DNA of 64,000 bases from MGOM01 sp035693825 (GTDB lineage: Bacteria > Chloroflexota > Anaerolineae > Anaerolineales > E44-bin32). The notes below the pieces were generated by a model. It worked only from the letters and a program-made list of their open reading frames with translations. It ran no database searches and was not told where the DNA came from. Positions 32,907 to 41,158 of the stretch are shown here, in pieces; within the stretch, counting starts at the first letter, position 1; each line of letters begins with the position of its first letter. The position numbers and the translations under genes are program-made. The DNA lies in assembly GCA_035693825.1 (NCBI GenBank), contig DASSGB010000232.1, forward strand, positions 17,888 to 81,887, in the 5' to 3' direction.

Positions 32907-33878
32907 TCACCTGGCTGTCGGCTCGACCGCGGACCTTAGGCCCAGGGTCAGAGCCATCCACTTCAAGCTTCGACCCGGCTGAAATCCGTGGGCCCGGAGG
33001 CTTGATTCATCCGCTGCATGATCGACCTCCAGCCGCATCGTGCCGCGCCCCGGAGAGGCGTGCAGCGCCCGGTCGAGCAGGGCAGCCTCGGCCCTGCCTC
33101 TGGCCAGCGGATCGAGCACCATCAGCCAATGCACTCCAGGGGCTTCGTAACCGGGAAAGGCCGAGAGGCTGGCCATGAGGGGGCCCTCCTCCGGCCAGAC
33201 CCAATGTCTTGCCCACACGCCGTCCAGGACTCCGGCCGAGTCCAGCGGCCGCGGCCACAACAACCCTTCGGGATGAAGTCGGCGCACGAGGGCCAGGTGC
33301 TCGAGAGAATCGGCCGACCGCCGTGCACGCGCCGGTTCCTGCGCCGTTTCCGCCGGCGGCGACCAGCCCGCGATTCGATTCCAGGTCGTTCGATGGGAGA
33401 CGACGCGGAAGCCCAACCGCGCATACAGCTCCTGGGCGCCGGCCTCCGAGGCATCCACCTGGAGGAAGACCTCATGCGCGCCACGTCGCCGGGCCTCGTC
33501 CAGGCAGGCTCGCACCAGCGACGAGCCGATGCCCCGGCGCCTCCAGGTGGGCTCGACCGCCACGTTGATCAACACCCACCGCCGGGGCGCCTCGTCGACG
33601 CGCATCAGGCTGGCGTTGCCCACGATGCGGCCTTCTTCCAGCCAGACATACCCCTGAGGAAAAGCCGCGGGGGGCAGGAACCATCGGCCGATGGCCCAGC
33701 CCAGCCGGCCCCAGCGACCGAAGGAGCGCATGGCCTGCACCATGCGCTTGCCCTCAGGGTCGAGGCGTTCCGCGAAGGCCGCCTCGATCACGGACCCCAG
33801 GCCGCCCAGATCGCGGCGGGGGTCGATGGCCCGCATTCCCCTCGCCGGCGCCGCGCTCGAAATAGCGGCTGCCGTCAC
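32907..33878 (-). CDS. GNAT-family N-acetyltransferase (two-domain)
   Basis: A 323-residue protein with an N-terminal GNAT domain (acetyl-CoA binding motif VAVEPTWRRRGIGSSLVRAC, then LDEARRRGAHEVFLQVD and AQELYARLGFRVV) and a C-terminal half (about 190-323, YEAPGVHWLMVLDPLARGRA) that looks like a second, degenerate GNAT fold. The GTG start overlaps the DUF4097 stop codon (GTGA), implying coupling. Substrate cannot be inferred. Its position inside a DUF2089/DUF4097/SHOCT operon suggests it may act on a component of that system, though chance co-location is possible. Confidence 0.82.
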   Translation of the reverse strand: MTAAAISSAAPARGMRAIDPRRDLGGLGSVIEAAFAERLDPEGKRMVQAMRSFGRWGRLGWAIGRWFLPPAAFPQGYVWLEEGRIVGNASLMRVDEAPRRWVLINVAVEPTWRRRGIGSSLVRACLDEARRRGAHEVFLQVDASEAGAQELYARLGFRVVSHRTTWNRIAGWSPPAETAQEPARARRSADSLEHLALVRRLHPEGLLWPRPLDSAGVLDGVWARHWVWPEEGPLMASLSAFPGYEAPGVHWLMVLDPLARGRAEAALLDRALHASPGRGTMRLEVDHAADESSLRAHGFQPGRSLKWMALTLGLRSAVEPTAR

Positions 33879-34924
33879 GCGCCCGGCTCCAGTGCCCGCA
33901 ACAACGATTCGGCCTGCTCCACGCTGATCTTCCCGTCCTCCAGCATCCGCAGGATCGCCAGCCGCTCGTCGTCCGTCGGCTCCGCGCCCACGGTTTCTTC
34001 TTCGGCGGTCTCGGGCGATCCCTGGCGGGCGCGCCGCAGCGCCCTCGAAATGGCGCGATGGACTTTCTGCCGGAGATCCTGAGCCTCGAGCCCGTAGGCG
34101 CTGAGGTCCATGCCCTCCAGGCCGGCCTCGACATCGGCCAGGGTTGCTTCCACCTGAGAGCTGATCTCCTCCGCCAGGCCGGCGGTAAACTCTGTGCCGC
34201 CGTGCGTTACCAGGACGTCGCCTCCGGCGGATATCTCCACCGTTGCCTCACCGCCACCCAATGTCACCGTCGACTCGCCCGCCGAACGCTCACCCATCAT
34301 GCGCAGGTCGCCCTGCGCCCTGCCGGTGACTCTGGCCGAGGCGGAGGTGAGGAAGCGGCACACCACGTCCCCCTCGGCGCGAACCGATGAGCTGCTGCCG
34401 GCAGGCGGCAGCCACTCCAGCATCGCATCTCCACGCGCATGCACCTGAAGACCGCCCTCCAGGTGGATGGCTCGCAGGTCTCCTGCGACTTGGTCGATAT
34501 GGACGGGCCCGGTGACCTGCTCCATCCGGGCGCTTCCGTCCACGATCGCGACTCGCAGACCGGATACAAGCCTCCGAACCGCCAGGTCGCCCGACACGTG
34601 CTCGACGTGCGTGGCTCCGACGTGACGCAAGCTGAGATCACCGGCGATGTCGCCCAGCCGGAGCTCGCCCGCCAGGTCGGCCAGCCGCGCGTCCCCCGAC
34701 ACGCGCTCCACCTCGAGCGTGCTGTCCTCAGGCAGGAACAGGAGACATCCGGATCGGCAGGTCACCTCAACGCCATTGCCGCGCGCCTGCACCAGCAATC
34801 CGCCGCGGCTGCCTGCCTGGGCTTCCAGGCGCGTCCCCGGCCGGCCGCTGACCCGAAGGTCGCCGTCGATCGAGGTGATATGCACCCGCGGGTGCGGGCC
34901 GACTTCCTGACGGACGCTCTCCAT
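33875..34924 (-). CDS. DUF4097 beta-helix-like protein with C-terminal SHOCT module
   Basis: A 349-residue protein without a signal peptide or membrane helix. The central part is a run of short degenerate repeats typical of DUF4097 (VERVSGDARLADLAGELRLG, DIAGDLSLRHVGATHVEHVS, GDLAVRRL, GPVHIDQVAGDLRAIHLEGG), expected to form a right-handed beta helix. A charged linker with a SHOCT-like end (DERLAILRMLEDGKISVEQA) follows. GGAGG precedes ATG. Organisation resembles Bacillus YvlB (DUF4097 plus SHOCT); YvlB homologues are envelope-stress genes of unknown mechanism. It lies directly after a DUF2089 gene, a usual neighbour. Confidence 0.8.
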   Translation of the reverse strand: MESVRQEVGPHPRVHITSIDGDLRVSGRPGTRLEAQAGSRGGLLVQARGNGVEVTCRSGCLLFLPEDSTLEVERVSGDARLADLAGELRLGDIAGDLSLRHVGATHVEHVSGDLAVRRLVSGLRVAIVDGSARMEQVTGPVHIDQVAGDLRAIHLEGGLQVHARGDAMLEWLPPAGSSSSVRAEGDVVCRFLTSASARVTGRAQGDLRMMGERSAGESTVTLGGGEATVEISAGGDVLVTHGGTEFTAGLAEEISSQVEATLADVEAGLEGMDLSAYGLEAQDLRQKVHRAISRALRRARQGSPETAEEETVGAEPTDDERLAILRMLEDGKISVEQAESLLRALEPGA

Positions 34925-34947
34925 ACCGATCGCCTCCGCTTCGCTGT

Positions 34948-35322
34948 CTACTCTGCTTCCAGCAGACGCATCGCCTCGTCCGAAGTAATACGGCCGCCGG
35001 CCAGGTCGTCCAGGACGCGCTGCCGCTCGTCCTCCGACCTCGACGAGGATTCTTCACCCACAGGGAATCCCATCTGGCGCACGACGTCGACCAGGCGCGA
35101 ACGCAGCGTCGGATAGGACAGCCCCATTTCGCGCTCCATCCGGTTCAACTTCCCCTCGCACCGCAGGAACGTTTCCACGAACGTCAGTTGATCGGAAGTC
35201 AGTCGACCCAGGCGGCCGACCTCAAACTGGCCGTCCACGGTCGTGTCGCAACTGCGGCAGTGAAGCCTCGTCACCGCGAGCCGTTCGCCACAAACTGGAC
35301 ATAATGTGAGCAGAGGGTTCAT
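34948..35322 (-). CDS. DUF2089 zinc-ribbon/HTH protein
   Basis: A 124-residue protein. It starts with a zinc ribbon (LCPVCGERLAVTRLHCRSC, four Cys) and continues with the DUF2089 helical part FVETFLRCEGKLNRMEREMG and LSYPTLRSRLVDVVRQMGF, a probable HTH (the YPTLRSRL helix). A SHOCT-like tail (RQRVLDDLAGGRITSDEAMR) closes it. Family members are thought to be transcription regulators of the DUF4097 genes they precede. ATG 35322 is preferred over GTG 35331 on spacing from GAGG. A good promoter (35387-35414) lies upstream, so this gene leads the operon and may autoregulate it. Confidence 0.82.
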   Translation of the reverse strand: MNPLLTLCPVCGERLAVTRLHCRSCDTTVDGQFEVGRLGRLTSDQLTFVETFLRCEGKLNRMEREMGLSYPTLRSRLVDVVRQMGFPVGEESSSRSEDERQRVLDDLAGGRITSDEAMRLLEAE

Positions 35323-35386
35323 TCGGACCACGCCTCGGAACCGAGGTTACGATATTCCTCGTTTGGTTTTCATGTTATCCGCGCGA

Positions 35387-35414
35387 ATTGTAATGGGCCT
35401 TTAAGAAAAGTCAA
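35387..35414 (-). promoter_or_regulatory. Promoter of the DUF2089-DUF4097 operon (TTGACT-16-TACAAT)
   Basis: Minus strand TTGACT (35414-35409), 16-nt spacer, TACAAT (35392-35387). The local sequence is markedly AT-richer than the genome average. Transcript start about 35380, leader about 55 nt. Confidence 0.6.
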
Positions 35415-35538
35415 CAAGGGATGAAGAACTTTGAGGGGCGGCCCAAGGCGTCCATGCATCGGCCGCAGGCGAATCATGGCCGCATCGTCGGTCGGGGTCC
35501 TCTGCTAGAATGCCCCTGTCCACTCGCCGAGGGAAGCC

Positions 35539-36603
35539 ATGGCGCACCTTTTCGTGCCGGGGCCGACCGATGTCGCCCCCGAGATTCTGGCAGCGCAGAC
35601 CCACCCCATGATCGGGCATCGCAGCCAGGCATGTTCGGATCTGATGGCCCGCATCCAACCTCGCCTTCAGCAGGTACTCCAAACCCGCCAGCGCGTGTAC
35701 ATCACCGCCTCCTCGGGGAGTGGACTCCAGGAAGCGGCCGTTCGCAACACGGTCGCGCGGCGCGTGCTGGTGTGCGTTGGCGGCGCTTTCGGCGAACGCT
35801 GGTATGACATCGCGCGCGCCAACGGCCTTGCCGCCGACCGCCTCGACGCGGCCTGGGGCGAGCCGCATCGGCCGGATCAGGTGGCCGAGGCCGTGGCGCG
35901 CGGCTACGACGCGGTGGCCATCGTCCACAACGAGACGTCCACCGGGATCGAAAACCCGGTGGCCGATATCGCCCGAGCCGTGCGCGCCGCGGCGCCCGAA
36001 GCGCTGCTGCTCGTCGACGCCGTGTCCTCTGCCGGCGGAGTCGACCTTCGGCCCGACGAGTGGGGGCTGGATGTTGTTCTCACCTCCTCGCAGAAGTGCT
36101 TCGCGCTGCCGCCGGGGTTGGCCTTCGCCGCCGTCAGCGATCGCGCCCTCGAGCGCGCGGCCACGATCGCCCACCGAGGCTGGTATTTCGATTTCCTGCT
36201 GCTGGAGAAGTACCTCCAACAGCACAACACGCCGGCCACGCCGGCCATTTCCCTTCTGTACGCCCTCGACGCGCAACTCGATCGAATCCTGGCCGAGGGT
36301 CTCGAGGCCCGATTCGCACGCCACAGCCGCATGGCGCAAATAGCCCAGGGTTGGGCCGAGGATCGTTTGTCGGTCTTCCCCCGCGCCGGGTTTCGCTCGA
36401 AGACGGTCACCACCATATCCAACACGCGCGCCATCGATATCGTCGCCCTTTCGGCCCACCTGTCCCGCGCGGGCATGGCCATCGCCAACGGCTACGGACC
36501 GCTCAAAGGAAAGACGTTCCGCATCGGACACATGGGCGAAATTACCCCGGACGACGTCGCCTCTCTCCTGGCGCAGATCGATGGTTTCCTCGGTCAGTCC
36601 TGA
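35539..36603 (+). CDS. Class V aminotransferase (SerC/AGT-like), second paralogue
   Basis: A 354-residue PLP enzyme. FVPGPTDVAPEILAAQTHPM opens it; SSGSGLQEAAVRN binds the cofactor phosphate, LLLVDAVSSAGGVDLRPDEW has the PLP-ring Asp, and SSQKCFALPPGLA carries the lysine (about residue 186). RIGHMGEI near the end is the substrate-carboxylate region. It differs substantially from the 3827 enzyme, so different substrates are likely; phosphoserine aminotransferase is a candidate but other family members fit. GAGGGAAG precedes ATG, and a TAGAAT box is 27 nt further upstream. The last 23 bp overlap the GT39-like gene, suggesting an operon. Confidence 0.82.
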   Translation: MAHLFVPGPTDVAPEILAAQTHPMIGHRSQACSDLMARIQPRLQQVLQTRQRVYITASSGSGLQEAAVRNTVARRVLVCVGGAFGERWYDIARANGLAADRLDAAWGEPHRPDQVAEAVARGYDAVAIVHNETSTGIENPVADIARAVRAAAPEALLLVDAVSSAGGVDLRPDEWGLDVVLTSSQKCFALPPGLAFAAVSDRALERAATIAHRGWYFDFLLLEKYLQQHNTPATPAISLLYALDAQLDRILAEGLEARFARHSRMAQIAQGWAEDRLSVFPRAGFRSKTVTTISNTRAIDIVALSAHLSRAGMAIANGYGPLKGKTFRIGHMGEITPDDVASLLAQIDGFLGQS

Positions 36604-38047
36604 CCCACCGGCCCCGCAGCGGCCGAGCGGGCGACTCCTCGCGGGGCTGTTCCTGGTGGCTGCGCTTCCCCGCCTGGCGCTGGCCCTGGTGTACCTGAAC
36701 CTCCCCATCGGCCTGGACGACATGTTCCAGTACGACATGCTCGGCCGCTCGCTTGCCTCCGGAAACGGCTACCGCTGGTACACCCGCGCCGACGTGGCGG
36801 CCCTGCGACCGTATCTCGACAAGTGGTATGCCATCGATCTTCCGACAGAAGCCGTTCCCGCCGACGGGTATCTCACCACGTTTCGTGCTCCCGGGTACCC
36901 GCTTTTCCTCGCCGGGATCTACTCGTTGGTGGGCATGACACAGCGGTTGGCCGCGGTCCGTCTGATTCAAGTCGGCCTCGGAGCGATGCTTGCGCCCCTG
37001 ACGGCTCTGCTGACCGCCCGGCTCTTGCCCTCCCCGCGAGCGCCCTGGATATCCGGAACCGTCGTTGCGCTGTACCCGATCCTGTGGATGTATCCCCTCG
37101 GCCTCGGCTCCGAGAATCTGTTCATGCCCCTGGTCATTCTTTCGGGGCTGGCTCTCCTGCGCGCGGCGCGGTCTGCTGGCGACGCCCCGGCGGCGGTGGC
37201 GGGCGTGACGATGGGACTGGCCACCCTGACCCGCGGCGCGTTCGTGCTCACGTGGCCTCTGGCCCTGGTGTGGCTCGCCCGGCGCGCCGGCGCGCGCCGC
37301 GCCCTGTTGACGGCGATCGCTGCCGCGGCCATCGTGGCGCCGTGGGCCATCCGCAACAGCCGCGTGTTGGGCCGGCCGGCTTTTGTCGAAACCACGTTGG
37401 GCTACAACCTGTTCATCGGCTACCACCCCGAAGGCGACGGCGGCTTCGTGACGCGCATCGCGCTCATGCCCGTCCACATGCTCGACGACGGCGAACGCGA
37501 CCGATGGACGATGGAGCGCGCGCTGGGCTTCATTCGCAGCGACCCCACGCGGGCGGGTCTTCTCACACTGCGGCGATTGGCGTATTTCTGGGGCTGGGAG
37601 ACGCGCGAGCTGGCGTACTTCTACAGCAACAACACCTTCGGTCCATTGCCGTCAGGCGTGCTCCTGGCGGCAATGCTTGTCTTGGTCGGACCGTGGATGG
37701 CCGTCGCCCTGTCCGCGCCGCTGGGCTTCGCCGTTGCTCCCGGCTCCGGGGGCCGCTGGTTCAGCCTGGCCTTTCTGATCGGGGGCATGTTGCCGTACAT
37801 ACCCGTCCTGGCCGAGCCGAGATTCCACTTGCCCGTACTTCCGTGGCTGTCGGCCTACGCGGCCTACGCGTGGCTCGAGCGCCGCCGCTGGTTGCAGCCA
37901 TCGCCGCCGGCCCGCCTGGCCATCCTGGCCGCGGTTCTGGTGATCATCCTTCTCGTCTTGCTGTGGAGCTGGGACGCCCTGCGTCTCCTGCCTCGCTGGC
38001 AGGCCGTGTTCTCGCCCGGCGGCCACCGCCTGTATCTTGCCTATTGA
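36581..38047 (+). CDS. GT39/ArnT-like integral membrane glycosyltransferase
   Basis: A 488-residue protein with about eleven membrane helices. The first extracytoplasmic loop holds LPIGLDDMFQYDMLGRSLAS and then TTFRAPGYPLFLAGIYSLVG, the D-D/E...R-x-P-G-Y-P layout of GT83/GT39 enzymes that transfer sugars from polyprenyl-phosphate donors outside the cell. The C-terminal soluble part is very short. It overlaps the aminotransferase gene by 23 bp and is followed after 44 bp by the inositol phosphatase. Acceptor is unknown; wall or lipid glycosylation is plausible. Confidence 0.82.
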   Translation: MVSSVSPDPPAPQRPSGRLLAGLFLVAALPRLALALVYLNLPIGLDDMFQYDMLGRSLASGNGYRWYTRADVAALRPYLDKWYAIDLPTEAVPADGYLTTFRAPGYPLFLAGIYSLVGMTQRLAAVRLIQVGLGAMLAPLTALLTARLLPSPRAPWISGTVVALYPILWMYPLGLGSENLFMPLVILSGLALLRAARSAGDAPAAVAGVTMGLATLTRGAFVLTWPLALVWLARRAGARRALLTAIAAAAIVAPWAIRNSRVLGRPAFVETTLGYNLFIGYHPEGDGGFVTRIALMPVHMLDDGERDRWTMERALGFIRSDPTRAGLLTLRRLAYFWGWETRELAYFYSNNTFGPLPSGVLLAAMLVLVGPWMAVALSAPLGFAVAPGSGGRWFSLAFLIGGMLPYIPVLAEPRFHLPVLPWLSAYAAYAWLERRRWLQPSPPARLAILAAVLVIILLVLLWSWDALRLLPRWQAVFSPGGHRLYLAY

Positions 38048-38091
38048 CCGCGGACCGATCCTCTCGCCGCCGACAAAGCCTTCGAGGCCAC

Positions 38092-38874
38092 ATGTCCCCA
38101 CCTTCCCTCCAGGATCGCTACGAACGTGCCGTCGAACTGGCGCGCCAGGCAGGCGCGCTGCTTCGAGCCGGGCTGGGATCGGTCGAAACGATCGAACACA
38201 AAGGCGCCATCGATCTCCTGACCGAATACGATCTGCGTTCGGAACGTCTTCTGGTGGATGGATTGCGGCAGTCCTTTCCGGACGATCCGATTCTGGCCGA
38301 GGAAGGCGGCGGCGCCCAAGGCGCGCGCCGCTGGCTGATCGACCCCCTGGACGGCACGACCAACTTCGCCCACGGGCTGCCGCATTTCTCGGTGTCGCTG
38401 GCCTACGCCGAAGGCGGCGATATCCGGCTCGGTGTCGTCTTCGACCCGGCGCGCTCCGAGCTCTTTCACGCCATCCAGGGCGGAGGCGCTTTCCTCAACC
38501 AGGCGCGGCTGCGCGTCTCCTCCACAGCCAGCCTCGACCGGGCCCTGCTCGTCACCGGTTTCCCCTACGATATCCGGACGGCGGATGAAACGAACCTGGA
38601 GCTCTTCTCGAAGATGGCTCTGCGCGCCCAGGGACTGCGGCGCTTGGGTTCGGCGGCGCTCGATCTGGCCTACGTCGCCGCCGGCCGCTTCGACGGCTAC
38701 TGGGAGCTGCGTCTATCACCCTGGGATTGGGCGGCGGGGATTCTTCTCGTGCGCGAAGCCGGCGGTCGAGTGACGCGCCTCAGCGGCGAGGAGGACATCT
38801 TTCGCCCGCCCACCTCCATCATCGCCAGCAACAGGCTCATCCACCAGGCAATGCTCGAGGCGCTGGAAGAATAG
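38092..38874 (+). CDS. Inositol monophosphatase family protein
   Basis: A 260-residue Mg2+-dependent phosphatase. Metal-binding motifs are intact: ILAEEGGG (Glu of the first site), WLIDPLDGTTNFAHG (about 81-95, D-P-L-D-G-T) and SPWDWAAGILLVREAGG with the Asp of the third site. TEYDLRSERLL matches the family's D-x-x-x-E start. Substrates may be myo-inositol-1-phosphate, fructose-1,6-bisphosphate or PAP; the closest type cannot be told here. ATG 38092 lies 44 bp after the GT39-like gene; longer frames reading through that gene are ignored. A word-repeat island follows before surE. Confidence 0.9.
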   Translation: MSPPSLQDRYERAVELARQAGALLRAGLGSVETIEHKGAIDLLTEYDLRSERLLVDGLRQSFPDDPILAEEGGGAQGARRWLIDPLDGTTNFAHGLPHFSVSLAYAEGGDIRLGVVFDPARSELFHAIQGGGAFLNQARLRVSSTASLDRALLVTGFPYDIRTADETNLELFSKMALRAQGLRRLGSAALDLAYVAAGRFDGYWELRLSPWDWAAGILLVREAGGRVTRLSGEEDIFRPPTSIIASNRLIHQAMLEALEE

Positions 38875-38876
38875 GG

Positions 38877-38930
38877 GTCAGTGGTCAGTGGTGAGTGGTC
38901 AGACCGACACCTGATGACTGACGACTGAAC
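38877..38930. repeat. Word-repeat island between IMPase and surE
   Basis: GGTCAGTGGTCAGTGGTGAG and TGATGACTGACGACTGA, the same words as at 9714 and 63181, fill the gap between the two convergent genes. No hairpin terminator is visible. Confidence 0.6.
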
Positions 38931-38938
38931 GGGGCAGC

Positions 38939-39760
38939 CTACGATCGTCTCGACTTCAGGGCCGACTCGAGCTCGGCGAAAGGGACGCGCGAGGTCATGT
39001 CGAGGCTCAGCGGGGTGACGGACACTTTGCGTTCGACGCGCAGGGCATGTGCGTCCGACCCGGGCTCGAGAGAACTGGCCTCCACCGAAACGCGGTAACC
39101 CATCAGTCCCGGTTCGCTCAGCTCGGTGCGGCCGGAGGCCACCGGCTCGTAGTAGCGCATGCGTGACAGCCGCGTGAGCCTCCACGGTGTCTCGGGCGTG
39201 GCCCCGATCGGCACATCGACCTTCAAGACATCCACATCCTGCAGCCGGCCGGTCTTCATCAGCGTCGCGCCGAATTGGCGGGCGAAGAAGGCCGCCGCCG
39301 AGAAATCCACTTCTTCCGAATGCGTCAGGTGATAGCGGCTCTCGGCTTCCTGGGAGACCGCCAGCGCCGGGATTCCGGCCGCGGCGCCTTCCAGCGCAGC
39401 GCCGATCGTGCCCGAAATGGTCACGCTGGTGGAGACGTTCTCGCCGTAGTTGATCCCAGACACGACCAGATCCGGTTTGCGCGGCACGAGCTCGAACAGC
39501 GCGTGCTGGACGGCCTGCGCCGGCGAGCCTCCCACGGCGTACACCTTCCACGACTTCCCGCCGACCACGACGTCTTGTTCGTGAATGGCGCCGTCGGAAC
39601 TCGGAGGCATGCTTCGACCGCTGCCGGATTGCTGCTCGCGCGGGGCTACCACGAACACGAAGCCGATCTCGGACAGCGACTCGGCCGCGGCCCACAATCC
39701 GGGCGAACGGATGCCGTCGTCGTTGGTCAACAGGATGAGAGGTCTGTCGTCCGGGATCAT
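38939..39760 (-). CDS. surE: 5'/3'-nucleotidase SurE
   Basis: A 273-residue metal-dependent phosphatase acting on nucleoside monophosphates. LILLTNDDGIRSPGLWA is the SurE signature with the two metal-binding Asp residues, followed by FVFVVAPREQQSGSGRS and VSGINYGENVSTSVTISGTI, where Asn and Gly coordinate the metal. Length is normal. ATG 39760 is chosen over TTG 39781 because the family's N terminus begins just before the NDD motif and a TACGAT box would lie 11 nt upstream. Convergent with the inositol phosphatase. Confidence 0.92.
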   Translation of the reverse strand: MIPDDRPLILLTNDDGIRSPGLWAAAESLSEIGFVFVVAPREQQSGSGRSMPPSSDGAIHEQDVVVGGKSWKVYAVGGSPAQAVQHALFELVPRKPDLVVSGINYGENVSTSVTISGTIGAALEGAAAGIPALAVSQEAESRYHLTHSEEVDFSAAAFFARQFGATLMKTGRLQDVDVLKVDVPIGATPETPWRLTRLSRMRYYEPVASGRTELSEPGLMGYRVSVEASSLEPGSDAHALRVERKVSVTPLSLDMTSRVPFAELESALKSRRS

Positions 39761-39849
39761 GGTCGAGACAAATCGTACCAAGCCGCCACCCGCCGGTCAA
39801 CGCAGCCGGCGCAAGGATCGTGCCAGGCTGGACGAAGGCTGCTCAACCT

Positions 39850-40485
39850 CTAGCTTTGTCCGCGCGCTTCGGCGGCGAGCTGCTCGAAGAAAGCCGTCAG
39901 CACGCGTTCCCGGCGGCGCGCCCATCGGCGCGCCGGGCGCGTATGAAGCCTGCCGGCCACGTGCCGCAGCTTGAAGAGGTACTCGTGATACGCGCTGTGG
40001 GGTTCGTTGGGTGCCGATCGGTTTTGGCGGAGAAAGACCTCCGATGGCTCGGCAAAGATCGGCTCACCCGCCTGCATGGCGTAGGCGATCGTCCGCGCCA
40101 CGCCGAAAGCCCCCACCACATCCAGTTTGTCGGCGTCGAAGAGGATCTCGGCCTCGAGAGTCGCCGGAGCTTCGCGGCTGCGGTAGCGATGAGAACGGAT
40201 GCAGTGTTCCACCGCCCGTATTCTCGGCTCCGGCCATGCTTCGTTTTCCAGCACCTGACGGGCGAACTCGGCCGAGGCCTGCTCATGATGGCTGCGGGTC
40301 GAACCTTCGCCCGGGGCCGCGCCGGAAGCATCGTGCAGGAGAGCCGCGGCGCGCAGGACGTCGAGGTCAGCGCGCAGCTCGTTCCCCAGTCTCTCGGCCA
40401 GGGCCAGAACGCGCAGCACGTGATCGAAGCCGTGGACAGTATCGTTGTGCGGATACCACGTCCGCGCCTGCTCTACCGTCGGCAT
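39850..40485 (-). CDS. HD-domain phosphohydrolase
   Basis: A 211-residue protein with the HD superfamily metal site: HGFDHVLRVLALAERLG (His), AALLHDASG (His-Asp), a following helix with AVEHCIRSHRYRS, and LEAEILFDADKLDVVGAFGV (Asp). Proteins like this (YedJ-type) hydrolyse phosphate esters, often nucleotides; substrate is unknown. ATG 40485 is preferred (GGCGGGAG upstream); the frame open to 40569 has no signal. It lies 50 bp after the GNAT gene of the ECF operon on the same strand, so it may be co-transcribed. Confidence 0.82.
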   Translation of the reverse strand: MPTVEQARTWYPHNDTVHGFDHVLRVLALAERLGNELRADLDVLRAAALLHDASGAAPGEGSTRSHHEQASAEFARQVLENEAWPEPRIRAVEHCIRSHRYRSREAPATLEAEILFDADKLDVVGAFGVARTIAYAMQAGEPIFAEPSEVFLRQNRSAPNEPHSAYHEYLFKLRHVAGRLHTRPARRWARRRERVLTAFFEQLAAEARGQS

Positions 40486-40534
40486 CTCCCGCCCTCCACT
40501 TTGACGAATCGCCGCGCACCGAAGTGTACCCGCC

Positions 40535-41158
40535 TCACGCGGGACCACGTCGCATCGTCCACAACTCAATCGGCGTTCCGGGAAATTCGAGGTGGCTGAG
40601 CACCTGAAAACCGTGCTTGGCGTAGAAAGCGAGGTTATCTTCCTTCACGGTCTCCAGGTAGCAGGCGGACTTCTCGGCATCGGCAACGGCCAGGATCGGC
40701 GCCAGGAGACGACTGCCGATTCCTTGCCCTTGGCGGCCCGGCTCGACGCCCAGGGCCTGGAGATACCAGAAGCGACCGGTCATGAGCCTGCGACGCTCGC
40801 CGTCGAGAATCTCCACGGCTCGAAACAGGAGGCGGCGAGGCTTTTCCGGAGCACGAAGAAACGAGATCGGCAGCGCGAAGCCTGTACGCAGCGCGCGCGC
40901 AAAGGTGAGATCGTCCCGGCCGGGAGCGGCCCAACAGGCGACTCCCTCCAGCCCGGCTGTCGCGTAGACCTTGCCCAGGATCCGGCAGGTGTGGATGAGG
41001 GCCCTCCACAGATTCCGGGTAAAGCGAAGCCGGCGCTGCTCCTCGGGAAAGAGGAAGGAGTAGAAAGGATCGTCCGCGAAGGCGCGCGTGAGCACATCCG
41101 CGGCCCGCCCTTCGGCGGAAGGCGAAAGTTCGACGACGGACGCGGCCGGCTTGCTCAT
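40535..41158 (-). CDS. GNAT acetyltransferase coupled to the ECF transporter operon
   Basis: A 207-residue protein with the GNAT fold: VLTRAFADDPFYSFLFPEE near the start, WYLQALGVEPGRQGQGIGSR as the acetyl-CoA binding motif A, and CYLETVKEDNLAFYAKHGF as motif B. It is the kind of acetyltransferase that modifies small molecules or antibiotics. Its ATG overlaps the EcfA stop codon (ATGA), so it is translated with the cobalamin-riboswitch operon. Whether it has any part in vitamin uptake is not known. Start is unambiguous. The HD gene follows 50 bp further on. Confidence 0.85.
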   Translation of the reverse strand: MSKPAASVVELSPSAEGRAADVLTRAFADDPFYSFLFPEEQRRLRFTRNLWRALIHTCRILGKVYATAGLEGVACWAAPGRDDLTFARALRTGFALPISFLRAPEKPRRLLFRAVEILDGERRRLMTGRFWYLQALGVEPGRQGQGIGSRLLAPILAVADAEKSACYLETVKEDNLAFYAKHGFQVLSHLEFPGTPIELWTMRRGPA

